The notes beneath the pieces were generated by a model. It made no database searches. It saw only the letters and a program-made list of their open reading frames with translations, and was not told the DNA's origin. A stretch of 64,000 nucleotides of DNA from Halobacteria archaeon AArc-dxtr1 (GTDB lineage: Archaea; Halobacteriota; Halobacteria; Halobacteriales; Natrialbaceae): positions 22,388-86,387 of the forward strand of contig JAOPJY010000005.1 in the NCBI GenBank assembly GCA_025517425.1, read 5' to 3'. Positions 18,207 through 28,291 of the stretch are shown here, one piece after another; within the stretch, counting starts at the first letter, position 1, and each line of letters starts with the position of its first letter. A program made the translations under genes and the position numbers.

Positions 18207-19487
18207 TCACGAATCGAAGAGCCTGACCAGGTCATCACGCATTTCATCCCGTCGATGGCGACGTCGCTCCGGCTTCGCGAGGTAGTTATCGAGGACAACC
18301 TCGGCTGATTTCGATCCCTGCTCTTCCGCGATATCCTCGAACCGCTCAGCCACCCGTTTGACCGCCGCCCCATACGCCGTGTACCAGTATCGACGCCCCA
18401 TCTTCGGCGTCGGCGCTGTCCCGTCGACGGTAACCCCTGCTTCCTCAGCGAGATCGCGGAAGTGCCGTCGGGCGGTCTCCGTTGATATATGACCGGATTT
18501 CGACGAGGATGATGGCAGTAGGTAGCCGTTCCAGTCGTCACTGTGCTCGTCGTGGAGATCGTCGATCCGCGACTCGAGTTCCTCGACGCCGACCAGCAAC
18601 GCGACCGTTCCTGGTCCGTTTTTGCGGTCATCCTCACCAAAGTCGATGTACGGGTCCGGCCCCTCGGGGTCGTCCTCAGCGGGTGTGAGCGTGAGTTGGC
18701 GTGTATGAAGGCCACAGATTTCGCTCGGCCGCAGTCCCCACCCGCAGACGCCAACGACGAGAAGGCGGTCAGCCGGCGTCTCGGCGGTCTGGTAGAGCGA
18801 TTGAATCTGGTTGGCGTCGAGGGAAGGATTATCCCAGTCGGGTGCTGAATCCCACCCAAATCGACGTTCCAGCCGCGTCGTCGGGTCGTAGTCAGCTCTC
18901 CCGAAGTCGACGCGGTGCTGGTAGAACTGCCGGACCTCTTGGACGTACTTTCGTCGCGACGCGTGCGTGTTCAGCGTCTCGTCGAGCCGTCGGAGGACGT
19001 CGAATGTGTCCGCGACCCGGTTTTTTTCCTCGGAACTTCCCTGTTCAGACTGGAGTGGTGAGAGCAGATCGGCGGTGTCGTTCACCTGCTGGTAGGTCTC
19101 GATGTAGCGGCGAAGGACCGAGCGCCGGGTCGCGACCGTTGATTCGGCACGCCCCTGTCGGTCCCAGAGCTCACGTAGGTAGGATTCGAGTGCTTGGCGT
19201 GTATCCTGATCGTCGACGAACGCGAAGGGGCTCTTATCTTCGTCGTCGTTTGGTGGAACCCCGATCTCGGCGTAGAAGTCCCCGGGTGAGAGGTCGAAGT
19301 TCCGGGTGAGATGTGCGATGAAGCCCCGATAGTGGTCACTGAGCCACGCGTAGGTCGGTGTCTCGCAGTCGGGGTCGAGTCCATCTGCCCGCATCTCTTG
19401 GACGATTTCCTCCTGGTAGAAGGTCTCGCAGTCCTCGAGATCCATCGTGCTGTAGCGTGGTGAGTCGGTGGTAGTTTCTGTGGACAT
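18207..19487 (-). CDS. Tyrosine recombinase/integrase
   Basis: A 426-residue site-specific recombinase. The N-terminal SAM-like core-binding region (about residues 95-200) is followed by a catalytic domain with Arg253 (GWGLRPSEICGL), a Lys in the DRKNGPG loop, RRYWYTAY in place of the usual HxxR box, and nucleophile Tyr402 (VVLDNYLAK). Replacement of the first His is seen in other haloarchaeal recombinases as far as I recall. The ATG at 19487 is chosen; the 47 codons upstream are Arg/Pro-rich and unlike coding DNA. The gene is convergent with the partition cassette and probably handles multimer resolution or integration of the element. Confidence 0.85.
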   Translation of the reverse strand: MSTETTTDSPRYSTMDLEDCETFYQEEIVQEMRADGLDPDCETPTYAWLSDHYRGFIAHLTRNFDLSPGDFYAEIGVPPNDDEDKSPFAFVDDQDTRQALESYLRELWDRQGRAESTVATRRSVLRRYIETYQQVNDTADLLSPLQSEQGSSEEKNRVADTFDVLRRLDETLNTHASRRKYVQEVRQFYQHRVDFGRADYDPTTRLERRFGWDSAPDWDNPSLDANQIQSLYQTAETPADRLLVVGVCGWGLRPSEICGLHTRQLTLTPAEDDPEGPDPYIDFGEDDRKNGPGTVALLVGVEELESRIDDLHDEHSDDWNGYLLPSSSSKSGHISTETARRHFRDLAEEAGVTVDGTAPTPKMGRRYWYTAYGAAVKRVAERFEDIAEEQGSKSAEVVLDNYLAKPERRRHRRDEMRDDLVRLFDS

Positions 19488-19650
19488 GGGTGATTGCGGT
19501 CCTGACGGGGCGCTGAATCGAATGTTGTAGTGTCCGCGTTTCTCAGTTGGACGAGTGAAACCGCGATGGGGAACGCGACTCGCTGCGTGCACCCCTGATT
19601 CTAAGCCGGGTGTTCTCAGTGGATACACCGTTACTCCTTATCCACTTATA

Positions 19651-19697
19651 CTTTGTGTGGTGTTGTTTTCCAGTCCAGAAAACCACAACAACACAAA
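19651..19697. repeat. Imperfect stem-loop between integrase and insertion sequence
   Basis: GTGTGGTGTTGTTTTC (19655-19670) faces GAAAACCACAACAACAC (19678-19694) across a short loop, with slips in the pairing. It lies about 160 bases upstream of the recombinase start. It could be a recombination site or a transcription barrier. Confidence 0.4.
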
Positions 19698-19842
19698 ATT
19701 CCTGACTCTGATGCTCTCAGGGAATAAACTCTATGCCACTATACTATTTTTCTCGTTGAGCGTTGCGAATACTCCCATATCTGTGCACGAGATCTCCGCT
19801 AATCTGGGTCTACATCTAGATTTCGAACACAAATAGGACACT

Positions 19843-19877
19843 CACAACTGCCACTCATTTGTCGAGTGGCAGTTGTG
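19843..19877. terminator. Stem-loop downstream of the transposase
   Basis: CACAACTGCCACTC (19843-19856) and GAGTGGCAGTTGTG (19864-19877) form a perfect 14-bp stem with a 7-base loop, 72 bases past the transposase stop. It probably blocks transcription into the element or ends the transposase message. Confidence 0.55.
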
Positions 19878-19948
19878 TGAGGAATTCTGAAGAAAGTTGG
19901 TCGTTTGGACAGCGATGCCTCTCACAAGGGGCAGACACGGAGTGGGTT

Positions 19949-21703
19949 TCACAGCAATTCAATCAACCTCCGATTGAGAAAGCCACGAAACCGCGGGGCC
20001 GTGACCCGCGGTTTCGTGCGGAACTCGACGATATCGAGTACTGTCTGAACGAGGAAGTCTACCAGCAGCCACATATCGTACAACAGGACGGCGAAGCCGA
20101 AGTGGAACAACCGCACTGAGAAGTTCCTCGAAGTCGTCCACGGTGCGAACTCTTTGATGCTGCTGTAGGCGTTTTCGATTCCGCCCCGCCGGGTATATCG
20201 TTTGATCTTCTTGCGAGTCTGGCGACGATCGAGACCAATCTCGTCGTTCACGGCGAGATTGGTCAGGAATACCTGGCACTCATCACGATCCTCGTCCGGT
20301 GGCAGTCCAACCAACGTCGTCTCTGCCCTGCTATTGGTTACTCCATTTTTCACTGGACCGTGCATTGCGTGCTCTTCTTTCACCATGACTTCGTCGCCCA
20401 TTCGCGCGATGAACCGCTTGACGCGGTCATCGCGCTTGGCTGGAATCACATAGAAGAGGTTCCGCTCCTCAAGCGCCGATACGACGTCTGTCGCGTGGAA
20501 CCACCGATCTGCATAGACTCGCCACACGCTAAGACGAGCTCGGTTTTCGACGATGTCCACGAGCCGGCGGACGATCCCGCCGGCTCGGTGAGACTTGTCT
20601 TCGCCAGGATACGCTTCAGGATCGTGATTATCGGCGTTCCCGACTGGGACCATCGCGACCGCGAACTGAACGTTGTCCCCGACAACGTTCGCAGTCGCGA
20701 ACTTGTGACACCAGTCGTACTCCTTATCTTCGGGCGCTCCTTGCACTCGAACCAGTTCCTCGCGCTCACCCGAGTAGGCGACGTAGGTCATATCGATCGC
20801 GAGCATGATCGGCCGCTCGAACTCAACAGATGGCTTGGCCCGCGTCAAGACGCGGGTCAAGCCGTGATTGACCATCTCCGCAATCTCCGACGGTTCGAGG
20901 TCTTTAATCGCCGTTAACAGGGTTTCTCCAGTCGGTCCATCCTCGAAGAACGGATCGCCGAGGTCAGGATCAGGATTAACCTGATCGCCGTAGGTCTCGG
21001 CACCGCCGTTGGCGGCGGTGCCTGTGATCCCGAGTAACGTCTCTAACCGCAGCAATTCCTCGTCGTCGTAGATAGATCCGCTTGGACGGTCAAAGTCGAA
21101 CGCTGGGAACACGACGGTTGTGAGTTCGTTGAGGAGTTCGCGAGTTTTTCCTCGAATGAGTCGGTTGACCGTACGCTTCGAGGAGCCCGCGGGCTCCTCG
21201 CAAGCGTCCTCTGTGTATGGCGAACCGATCGGACTGCCTCGCCTAGCGGCAAGTGTCCGAATTTGGCGTACACACACCGCGATCGTCGTCTGTAACCCTT
21301 GGAAACGGCTTTGTCGCGCACGCGTGATCGTGCTTCGATCAGGGATATCAGTCGGATCAAATCCAAGCGCAATGGCGACCGACGAATCGGTAGTAAGCGT
21401 CCGATGCACGGCAGCATCGGACGCGTCCTCGAGTTCACGGAGGAGAACCGTCCGAAGCATTGGTTCGAACGGCTTGGACTCGTGCCACTCTGGGTATGCG
21501 TCGTCTCGTGTGTAGGAACTGAGATCGAGATGAGAGACGAGATCAACCGCAGAGGCCGTCTCGTCGACGACCTCTGCGGCCTGCTTGGTCAACGGATGCC
21601 AACCGCCTGAGAGGGAATCGTTATTTTGGAGGCGCTCATCAACGGATCGTGGGTCGCGGCTGTCTTCAGCAGCCGCGACCCAATCTGACCGATTTGTGAC
21701 CAC
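19949..21703 (-). CDS. IS4-like DDE transposase
   Basis: A 584-residue DDE transposase. The catalytic residues are recognisable as AIDMTYVAYSG (first Asp), VYADRWFHATDV (second Asp) and RRGGIENAYSSIKEF (Glu, within a YREK-like box). The N-terminal 200 residues contain helical DNA-binding segments. Its length and the C-terminal LFHFGFAVLLYDMWLLVDFL suggest one of the long haloarchaeal transposase groups (ISH7-like by length), but I am not certain of the group. The frame is intact, so the element may still be active. Confidence 0.85.
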   Translation of the reverse strand: MVTNRSDWVAAAEDSRDPRSVDERLQNNDSLSGGWHPLTKQAAEVVDETASAVDLVSHLDLSSYTRDDAYPEWHESKPFEPMLRTVLLRELEDASDAAVHRTLTTDSSVAIALGFDPTDIPDRSTITRARQSRFQGLQTTIAVCVRQIRTLAARRGSPIGSPYTEDACEEPAGSSKRTVNRLIRGKTRELLNELTTVVFPAFDFDRPSGSIYDDEELLRLETLLGITGTAANGGAETYGDQVNPDPDLGDPFFEDGPTGETLLTAIKDLEPSEIAEMVNHGLTRVLTRAKPSVEFERPIMLAIDMTYVAYSGEREELVRVQGAPEDKEYDWCHKFATANVVGDNVQFAVAMVPVGNADNHDPEAYPGEDKSHRAGGIVRRLVDIVENRARLSVWRVYADRWFHATDVVSALEERNLFYVIPAKRDDRVKRFIARMGDEVMVKEEHAMHGPVKNGVTNSRAETTLVGLPPDEDRDECQVFLTNLAVNDEIGLDRRQTRKKIKRYTRRGGIENAYSSIKEFAPWTTSRNFSVRLFHFGFAVLLYDMWLLVDFLVQTVLDIVEFRTKPRVTAPRFRGFLNRRLIELL

Positions 21704-21878
21704 TCGGGGGACTGTTCGTCCCCCATCGGTCAGTGTATCGATGTATCCCGTGCACAGATTCTGTCGTTCGCAACGCTACTCTCGTAGTCAGTTGTGAATG
21801 ACGCCGGAAGCGTTCACGAGATCTCCCAGTTACTGCGAGTTTACAGATCTCCGAGTAGATCTACCAGTGCCCGATGAG

Positions 21879-22844
21879 CTAAACCCCTGCTGGCAGTTCC
21901 GATTCTATCTCATCAATTGTTTTATATTCTCGGTCAGTATTTATTACCCCTATCTCTAGGTATCCGATTCGTTGAGCAACCGCGACAGCTAGTTCTCCAT
22001 CAACAATGCGATACTCACCAGACGGACGTAGCTCTACGATTGGAGCGGGAATAGGTGGATAGCCCTTTTCACCGAGATCGGTGAGAAATGCCCTAAATTG
22101 GAGGTCAGGTATGTTTGGGTCTTCAATATATACTGGGGGGATCGACATGTTCGTAGATTTTCCATCTCGGACGGGTAGGAAGGCGATAGCAGGTTTCTTT
22201 TCGGAATTAGATGCGATAATTTGCTCGAAGACTTGTCTAAATTCACAAAATTCGGGGTAGTCGCTGGTCGGATGTGCAAGTTCCTCGAACTTCTCATAGT
22301 CCGCCTGAGAATAGGGTAACTGATTCATCATCCACTTCTTCCGCTCGAACATCGTCCAGTCCCCATCACAACTGTGTGGATTCGGATGATGAACGGCTGC
22401 GATACAAAGATCACGTTCAGTATATTCAGGTAGTGAATTGTATTGTTGTCCTTTGTTTAGGACCGTCTGAATGTTCTCCACCAGGGTCTCCCAGAAGTCA
22501 TCTGGGTGTTCTCGATACTCGATGTGTGTTGCCTCGTGAATTAGCAGGAGCAGGTTGACCTCTGATGAGACTGCTCTCCACTTCTCAATGCTAATTAGTA
22601 AATGAAGATCATCGATTCCAGAGTCTAAGCCACCGTACAGAGCACCAGCACGTTTCCCTTCCTTGTCCGTCCCTTCCTCTTCTTCTATCTGGATTTCAGA
22701 AAAAAATTTGACGTGGATGTTATCAGAGGTGGAATCATCAATCCACCGGCAATCCGGGTAGCAGAGTTCAACGACCTCATAGAATGCATGATATATTTTT
22801 TCTTGTTCTGGGGAAGTCGGGGGGTGTGTTTTATCATACGGCAT
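21879..22844 (-). CDS. Putative HExxH metalloprotein with ParB-like C-terminal domain
   Basis: A 321-residue protein I do not recognise as a whole. Residues 100-110 read LLIHEATHIEY, an HExxH zinc-peptidase motif (His103, Glu104, His107) in a predicted helix, with further acids and His just after (REHPDDF). The C-terminal part, about residues 235-315, resembles a ParB/sulfiredoxin fold (PPIPAPIVELRPSGEYRIVDG, then ELAVAVAQRIGYLEIGVIN), where DGELAVA replaces DGxxR. It is divergent from the giant sacsin-type gene with a 217-base shared upstream region, so the two may be co-regulated. A peptidase activated by nucleotide sensing is one possibility; function is unproven. Confidence 0.6.
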   Translation of the reverse strand: MPYDKTHPPTSPEQEKIYHAFYEVVELCYPDCRWIDDSTSDNIHVKFFSEIQIEEEEGTDKEGKRAGALYGGLDSGIDDLHLLISIEKWRAVSSEVNLLLLIHEATHIEYREHPDDFWETLVENIQTVLNKGQQYNSLPEYTERDLCIAAVHHPNPHSCDGDWTMFERKKWMMNQLPYSQADYEKFEELAHPTSDYPEFCEFRQVFEQIIASNSEKKPAIAFLPVRDGKSTNMSIPPVYIEDPNIPDLQFRAFLTDLGEKGYPPIPAPIVELRPSGEYRIVDGELAVAVAQRIGYLEIGVINTDREYKTIDEIESELPAGV

Positions 22845-23030
22845 ATGGTTACTGTGATACTGTTCATCTATCGGATAAGTGCTTTTGGGAGATTCCTAAC
22901 ATGACTCAGACTGAAAGTACTAAATGAAGGTCGTGAATGTTCCATGTCGTTCGCAGCTACAGTTGCTCCTATTGTTCTGATTTGCCGAGCAAAAAAAAAT
23001 GTTAGACCCCAATCCGCGATAGTAGGGGGG

Positions 23031-23037
23031 TTTAAAA
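23031..23037 (+). promoter_or_regulatory. TATA box of the sacsin-type gene
   Basis: TTTAAAA sits 25-31 bases upstream of the ATG at 23062, matching a leaderless haloarchaeal promoter and supporting that start over the TTG at 23050. Confidence 0.55.
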
Positions 23038-23061
23038 ATCGAGAGTACATTGACAGGTACA

Positions 23062-26000
23062 ATGAGCAGTACGACGGAAAAGTGGGAGTTCGAAAATGCC
23101 CCTCCAGAATCCAAGGAAGTGGCCCAAGAGATTCTCGAACGGGTTCAGGAACGCCAACAGCATCTGAAAGCGGAGACGCCGACGGACCAACAGCAGAAGC
23201 TACGGCGGATGAGTGATGAGATCTTGAAGAATCTTGATGATGCCTCCCAAGTCGTCCCTGAACTCCTCCAGAATGCTGATGACGTCGGTGGTGAATGTAC
23301 TGCAGCCACACTTCGCCTCACGGAGGAGGAGTTCAACATCGAGAATCACAAGGAGCCGATGACGGCTGACCAAGTCGCCGCACTCGGCGAGTTTACAGCA
23401 AGTACGAAGCACGACCTCTCGTATATTGGCCACTTCGGAATTGGATTCAAGACGATTTTCAGCGTCACCGACAATCCACAAATTGAGACAGGCTATTTCG
23501 CGTTCCAGTATGACAGGGATGACCCGGAACTGCCTCAAAAACAACCCGGTGACGACCTCCCGTTCGAGGGAACCAAGGTTCGACTTCCGTTCAAACCGGA
23601 CCTCCCAGATACACGCAGGAAGGCACTCAAATCAAAGCTGGAATCGATCGAACGGTTACTCCCATTCCTGAACAATCTAGAAACGATTCGTGTCGAGGTT
23701 GAGGGGGAGACGACTACTTACGAACGCAGGGAGACCCAGAAGAACGTCCACGAGGTACGGAAATCCTCACCAAATAGTGATGAGTCTTCGAGTATCGATC
23801 GGTATCGGCTGTTTACTACCGTTTTAGACTCCGATAAGGAGACACTCGAGATGATCGCCAAGGAACGTGATTTTGAAACGGCGGATCTCAACGACCGATC
23901 CATTGAACTTACAGTGTCTATCGCGATCCCTGTCGACGAGTCAGGAAGACCGATATCCCATTCTGATAGCCGACTCTTCTGTTATTTCCCCGCGAGTCAA
24001 ACGACTGGATTGCCGTTCGATGTGCAGGCGGATTTCCTCTTGAAGTCTAACCGCCAACAGATTCGGCCGGGACATCCACTGAATGACCGATTCCTGAGAG
24101 CTGCAGGCGAGATACTCGACACTGCAATTACCACGTTCCATGCCGAACAGGTCGCCTCAGAGACGATCCTCGAACTTATTCCGGACCCAAATCCGGCGCA
24201 AGATCGCCCTGCATATCTCACTCCGCTTCTTGACCATGCCTACACGCAGATAGAGGGGCAGGCAATCGTCCCGAATGAGTCGGGGGACCTCTTTCAGCCA
24301 AAAGAGATCGTCATTCTACCGGAGGCACTACGGTCGGTACTTCCGTTACAGGAGTTCGCGAATGCATATGGGGATGTCGACGCTCATCCGACTCCCGACC
24401 TAGGTAACGAGATTTACGACCGACTCTGTGCTCTCGATGGGACGACAGACCTCTCTGTTGCCGAGACGCTCGAACAACTTCAGGATATGGTCGTCCTCGA
24501 TGACCTAACAATTCCAGAGATTATCAAATTGCTAGGGGCAATCGAGGAATATCTTAGTGGGAATTCGTTTTCGAGATATCCGTCTACCGAGGAGAGAAAG
24601 GAAATCAAGCGCATCGAGTCAGCACTCCGATCACTTGCAATCTTCCCGTTCCAAGGTGGAGATGAACCGGGTGTCCGGGAAGCACTAACGGATGTTGGAG
24701 ACAACATCTACCTTCCAGCGCAACAGAACGAATCTGCATACGAACCATTCTATGAGGATCTTGACCTACTGAGTGGCGAGTTCGTAGCGGAGTTGGAATC
24801 GACCCAGACGGTCTCTAAATCCACAGCCGGACGTGCAAAGGATCTCCTTTCGGAGCGGTTGGGAATCGATTCCCTCCAACACAGGGATATTGTACGTAAT
24901 GTCATCAATGAGGCATACTCGGAGCCAGAAGCCCACCGAAATGAGCTTCTGGATGACTATCTCAGATACATCAAGAAACGATCCGGAACCCTAACCGAGA
25001 TCGCAAAGATTCAGCTCAGAACAGAGGATGGCGAATACGCACGACCAGAGGACCTCTATCTCCCCTCGGAGTATAACGAAGGCCGTTACGATTCAAGTCT
25101 TGTCTTAGGCACGCTCACCTCTAAAACACCGGTAACGCCCTCGTATATCGATGGTGACGACACCGGCGGTGGCGTGGATGGCGGTGAACAATCTTGGCGT
25201 GAGTTTCTTGCAGAACTTGGTGTCCAAGACTGCATTCACGTCCATAAGAACCCTAAACACTGCAATAGAGTTACCTTTGATTCTGAGGAGGAGATCCAGG
25301 ATTTCCTCGACGAGCATGACGATGAGGGCACAGCTATTCGAATCGATACCGATCTAGCGCCCTACAATGGCCGAGGATGCAGTTGGATGAAACGAGAGAA
25401 TGCCCAGCATGGACTCGTCGACTACGCCTTGGACGAGGAGGTTACACAAGCGTTCAGAGACGCAACCGAGACAAACACTGGATTTGGTCGGGAGTTCGCC
25501 CGAATGCTCGATACGTACTGGGAAGACACCTACAGCGATTGCTTCTATCGCGACTACTGCTATTCTATTCCAAATAACGGGTATGAGGTAAAAACTGAGG
25601 ACAGTGCATGCCCGACGACGTTTGGGCAGCTACTTCGATCCGTCTCATGGCTTCCGGGAGGCGATGGAGAACTCCATCGACCAGCTCATCTATTTCAACG
25701 GAATTCTGTCACCGAGGAGGCTGACGTGACTCACATTGCCGAAGTAATCGAATCTGTTTCGGCGGATCTTCTCAATACACTTGGAGTTCGTGATGATGTC
25801 GGCATTACGGAGCACCAAATCGGTATTGAAAGACTGGTCGAGTCTCGCAAGGAACGTGATGCCGACGAATTGAACCGGGAGATTCGCTCCCACCTGCACT
25901 CGCTTGCGAAGCAGATCAAGACCGCACCCGAAGGAAAGCGAAACGAGGTAATTGATCGTCTTCGAGAGTGCGCATTTATCTACATCCCAAATGCCGATCC

Positions 26001-27897
26001 TGCGTTCCGAACACCCGCTGAGGTCACATGGAGTGGGGACTTAGGCGACTATGTCGTCCCGATTAAAGACGAGTATCGAGGATTCCAGGACCTCTTCGTC
26101 GACATTTTCGATATCGGAATTGACCCTGCACTGGAAACGTATATCGAGTTTCTCGCACAGGCAGATGACGACGCGTGGAGCACCGTCGAAGAGGCATGGC
26201 GATCTATCGTGAATCAAGTCGCTCACAACGAGTCAATAGACCGCGAGCTAGACGACATCGCCAATGAGCTTGCTGCAGCCGATGCACTTCCGAATGCTAA
26301 CGAGGAACTTGTCCAGTACGACGACATTGAATTCGTTGCGCGAGGACCAGGGTTTACAGAAATGCTACCGAATAAAATCGCGGCAAAAGTAGTCTTCCCG
26401 TGGTATGACGCTCGATACAGCCGTGGGAAAGCTATCAATCGGTTAGTGGCGGTTCTCGATGCTGAACCACTTGAGACAGCTCTGACACAGGAGGTCGCAT
26501 ATCCGGAATACGAAATCGGTGGTGAGTGCCTATATAACGAATTTAAGGAGTCTCTCGATGTTGGCTACAGCGTTCTAGAATCCAGGGAACAAGGAGCCGC
26601 AGCGGATCTACTCGCATCGACTTCCATGTACACGGTTCAACGTCCATCACGTGTTGCATGTAATTACTATCTCAATGGGCGGCGAGCAGTCTCAAATCAC
26701 GAAGAAACGATTTTCATCGATGAAGATGCCGAGCATGTGCTCCTTGCGAACGAGGACGTCGCACAGCTCGATCTCATCGATTCGCTGGCCGCCTCTCTCG
26801 ACCTCACTGGTGCCGACAAAAATCGGTATACTCAGTTATCCAAGGGGGCGATCGGTAAACCAGAAGGACTCATCGAAGCCTATCTCGACGGAGAAGCGAT
26901 TCAACATTCTTCGATTGTGGATGATTATCCAGCACTCTCTCAGAGTCATAGCTCCCCCCAAACTACGCCTGATGAGAACAGTGTGAAGGATACGCAGAAT
27001 GCCAACCAGAATGATGGAGATAATTCAGAAGCCGGAACAAGCAATGATAGACAAGGTTCTGAGCCACAACCAACCAGTTCTCTGAACCAATCCAAGAAGC
27101 CGAGTTCGACAAACGATCGAGCAACTGGTTCGGGACTGTCTTCCAGTTTGCCGGAATCACATTCCTCCACGAACGGAAGAACAGGAGAAAAGAGGTCGTC
27201 TCTGCGCCAGTCTCAGGGAGCGGACTCGACTTCATCTCAGACTGAACGAGACGGGAATCCATCGTCATCGGGTGACTCAACTCGTACAAAACAAGCCCAT
27301 ACAAGTAATTCGAAGAACAAGCCCAGAAACCACCGAAAAACCACGGCAAAGGCAAAACAGAACGGATCCCATGGCGGGTGGCCCGGTGGAGGTGGGGGAC
27401 AAGCCAACGAAATTGGAGATGAGGGTGAGGCCTTTGCGATGACTCATTTGAAAAGGGTCATTACGGACTATTTCGACTCCGAACCAACAGTCGACGAATC
27501 ATCGTCCGTCATCAAACTCTCAGGCAAGTACGATTGCGAGCGATGTAACGTCAAGATTCGTGATGTATCGCGCGAGCGCGGGCGTGGCTATGATATTCAC
27601 GTTGGTGGTGCTGCTCTTGTCTGGAATGGGGACACTCTCGCAGTAGAATCAATTGGCGACGGCTTAGAGGCTTGTATCGAAGTGAAGGCAACGAAACGAC
27701 AGGACCGCCAGTTTGGAATGACAAGGCATGAGCATCAGGTCGCCCAGAAAGAGCATGGCAATTATTTCGTCGTTCGAGTCATCAATGCGCTGGATGATCC
27801 AAGCGTCACAACGGTTTTCGATGATATTCCGGAAGTTGAAGAGGCTGAGGGCGAGCGGCTAACTGTTGTTCCCTCCAGATTCATCGTCAAGTTCTGA
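23062..27897 (+). CDS. Giant sacsin-type GHKL ATPase with DUF3883-like nuclease domain
   Basis: A 1611-residue protein. The N-terminus has the HSP90/sacsin ATPase fold: ELLQNADDVGG (67-77) and the lid motif YIGHFGIGFKTIF (121-133). A long middle of unknown structure follows. About residues 1290-1450 form a Ser/Asn/Gln/Thr-rich linker. The C-terminus (about 1460-1605) matches the DUF3883 type: RGRGYDIHVGG and ACIEVKATK, spaced like the Asp and ExK of a PD-(D/E)XK nuclease. Proteins joining a sacsin ATPase to DUF3883 occur in prokaryotic defence islands and as NOV proteins in plants. The neighbours here, an HExxH/ParB-like gene, an insertion sequence and restriction genes, support a defence role; the trigger is unknown. 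Confidence 0.75.
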   Translation: MSSTTEKWEFENAPPESKEVAQEILERVQERQQHLKAETPTDQQQKLRRMSDEILKNLDDASQVVPELLQNADDVGGECTAATLRLTEEEFNIENHKEPMTADQVAALGEFTASTKHDLSYIGHFGIGFKTIFSVTDNPQIETGYFAFQYDRDDPELPQKQPGDDLPFEGTKVRLPFKPDLPDTRRKALKSKLESIERLLPFLNNLETIRVEVEGETTTYERRETQKNVHEVRKSSPNSDESSSIDRYRLFTTVLDSDKETLEMIAKERDFETADLNDRSIELTVSIAIPVDESGRPISHSDSRLFCYFPASQTTGLPFDVQADFLLKSNRQQIRPGHPLNDRFLRAAGEILDTAITTFHAEQVASETILELIPDPNPAQDRPAYLTPLLDHAYTQIEGQAIVPNESGDLFQPKEIVILPEALRSVLPLQEFANAYGDVDAHPTPDLGNEIYDRLCALDGTTDLSVAETLEQLQDMVVLDDLTIPEIIKLLGAIEEYLSGNSFSRYPSTEERKEIKRIESALRSLAIFPFQGGDEPGVREALTDVGDNIYLPAQQNESAYEPFYEDLDLLSGEFVAELESTQTVSKSTAGRAKDLLSERLGIDSLQHRDIVRNVINEAYSEPEAHRNELLDDYLRYIKKRSGTLTEIAKIQLRTEDGEYARPEDLYLPSEYNEGRYDSSLVLGTLTSKTPVTPSYIDGDDTGGGVDGGEQSWREFLAELGVQDCIHVHKNPKHCNRVTFDSEEEIQDFLDEHDDEGTAIRIDTDLAPYNGRGCSWMKRENAQHGLVDYALDEEVTQAFRDATETNTGFGREFARMLDTYWEDTYSDCFYRDYCYSIPNNGYEVKTEDSACPTTFGQLLRSVSWLPGGDGELHRPAHLFQRNSVTEEADVTHIAEVIESVSADLLNTLGVRDDVGITEHQIGIERLVESRKERDADELNREIRSHLHSLAKQIKTAPEGKRNEVIDRLRECAFIYIPNADPAFRTPAEVTWSGDLGDYVVPIKDEYRGFQDLFVDIFDIGIDPALETYIEFLAQADDDAWSTVEEAWRSIVNQVAHNESIDRELDDIANELAAADALPNANEELVQYDDIEFVARGPGFTEMLPNKIAAKVVFPWYDARYSRGKAINRLVAVLDAEPLETALTQEVAYPEYEIGGECLYNEFKESLDVGYSVLESREQGAAADLLASTSMYTVQRPSRVACNYYLNGRRAVSNHEETIFIDEDAEHVLLANEDVAQLDLIDSLAASLDLTGADKNRYTQLSKGAIGKPEGLIEAYLDGEAIQHSSIVDDYPALSQSHSSPQTTPDENSVKDTQNANQNDGDNSEAGTSNDRQGSEPQPTSSLNQSKKPSSTNDRATGSGLSSSLPESHSSTNGRTGEKRSSLRQSQGADSTSSQTERDGNPSSSGDSTRTKQAHTSNSKNKPRNHRKTTAKAKQNGSHGGWPGGGGGQANEIGDEGEAFAMTHLKRVITDYFDSEPTVDESSSVIKLSGKYDCERCNVKIRDVSRERGRGYDIHVGGAALVWNGDTLAVESIGDGLEACIEVKATKRQDRQFGMTRHEHQVAQKEHGNYFVVRVINALDDPSVTTVFDDIPEVEEAEGERLTVVPSRFIVKF

Positions 27898-27988
27898 AGC
27901 CACCCCATTCCCGGTAAACTACTGGCCTATGGCCGTTCCGGTGCGAATCTTTGAATCGAACAGCCAAATCAATGTTAAAGGCAAAGGG

Positions 27989-28029
27989 TTAACCAACAGA
28001 GGATGGTAGGTGCCCTTAGCGTTGGTTAA
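27989..28029. repeat. TTAACCAAC inverted repeat, copy B
   Basis: TTAACCAAC (27989-27997) and GTTGGTTAA (28021-28029), spacer 23 bases, lie 92 bases past the stop of the sacsin-type gene. The arms are identical to the other three copies and the spacer is unrelated. Confidence 0.9.
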
Positions 28030-28084
28030 TGATATTATTTTGAATGAAAGTCAGCTGATCAATCGCAGCTTTCGATTGATCTCG

Positions 28085-28249
28085 TCACAGGAATACAGCC
28101 GCCATGAATTGCACTGTGAATCCGATCCAGAGGAGCACCAGCCCAACAACTGGTAAGAACCATTCACGCTCAAACTCCCAAAGTCGCTGTTCCGATGATT
28201 TGAGCGATTTAGGTTCGATTGGCTCATCGTTTAGATAGAATGTTGTCAT
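28085..28249 (-). CDS. Small membrane protein
   Basis: A 54-residue protein with a soluble N-terminus (MTTFYLNDEPIEPKSLKSSE) and one C-terminal membrane segment of about 22 residues (WFLPVVGLVLLWIGFTVQFM). The start at 28249 is chosen because it leaves 42 bases to the divergent zinc-ribbon gene; a longer frame would overlap that gene. Function unknown. Confidence 0.5.
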   Translation of the reverse strand: MTTFYLNDEPIEPKSLKSSEQRLWEFEREWFLPVVGLVLLWIGFTVQFMAAVFL

Positions 28250-28291
28250 GCCCCCCATTCGGCTTATAGCATTCATATTGTAGCTCACAGT

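Larger units (their letters stand above)
19757..21780 (-). mobile_element. Insertion sequence of about 2.0 kb, IS4-like
   Basis: The two ends share AGCGTTGCGAA, 7-8 unmatched bases, then ATCTGTGCACG, in inverted orientation (left 19759-19788, right about 21749-21777). A direct CTCGT is found just outside each end (19752-19756 and 21781-21785), consistent with a 5-bp target duplication. The element contains one transposase gene. A second inverted pair, TCACAACTG (19842-19850) and CAGTTGTGA (21789-21797), offers an alternative but less symmetrical boundary. Confidence 0.65.
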
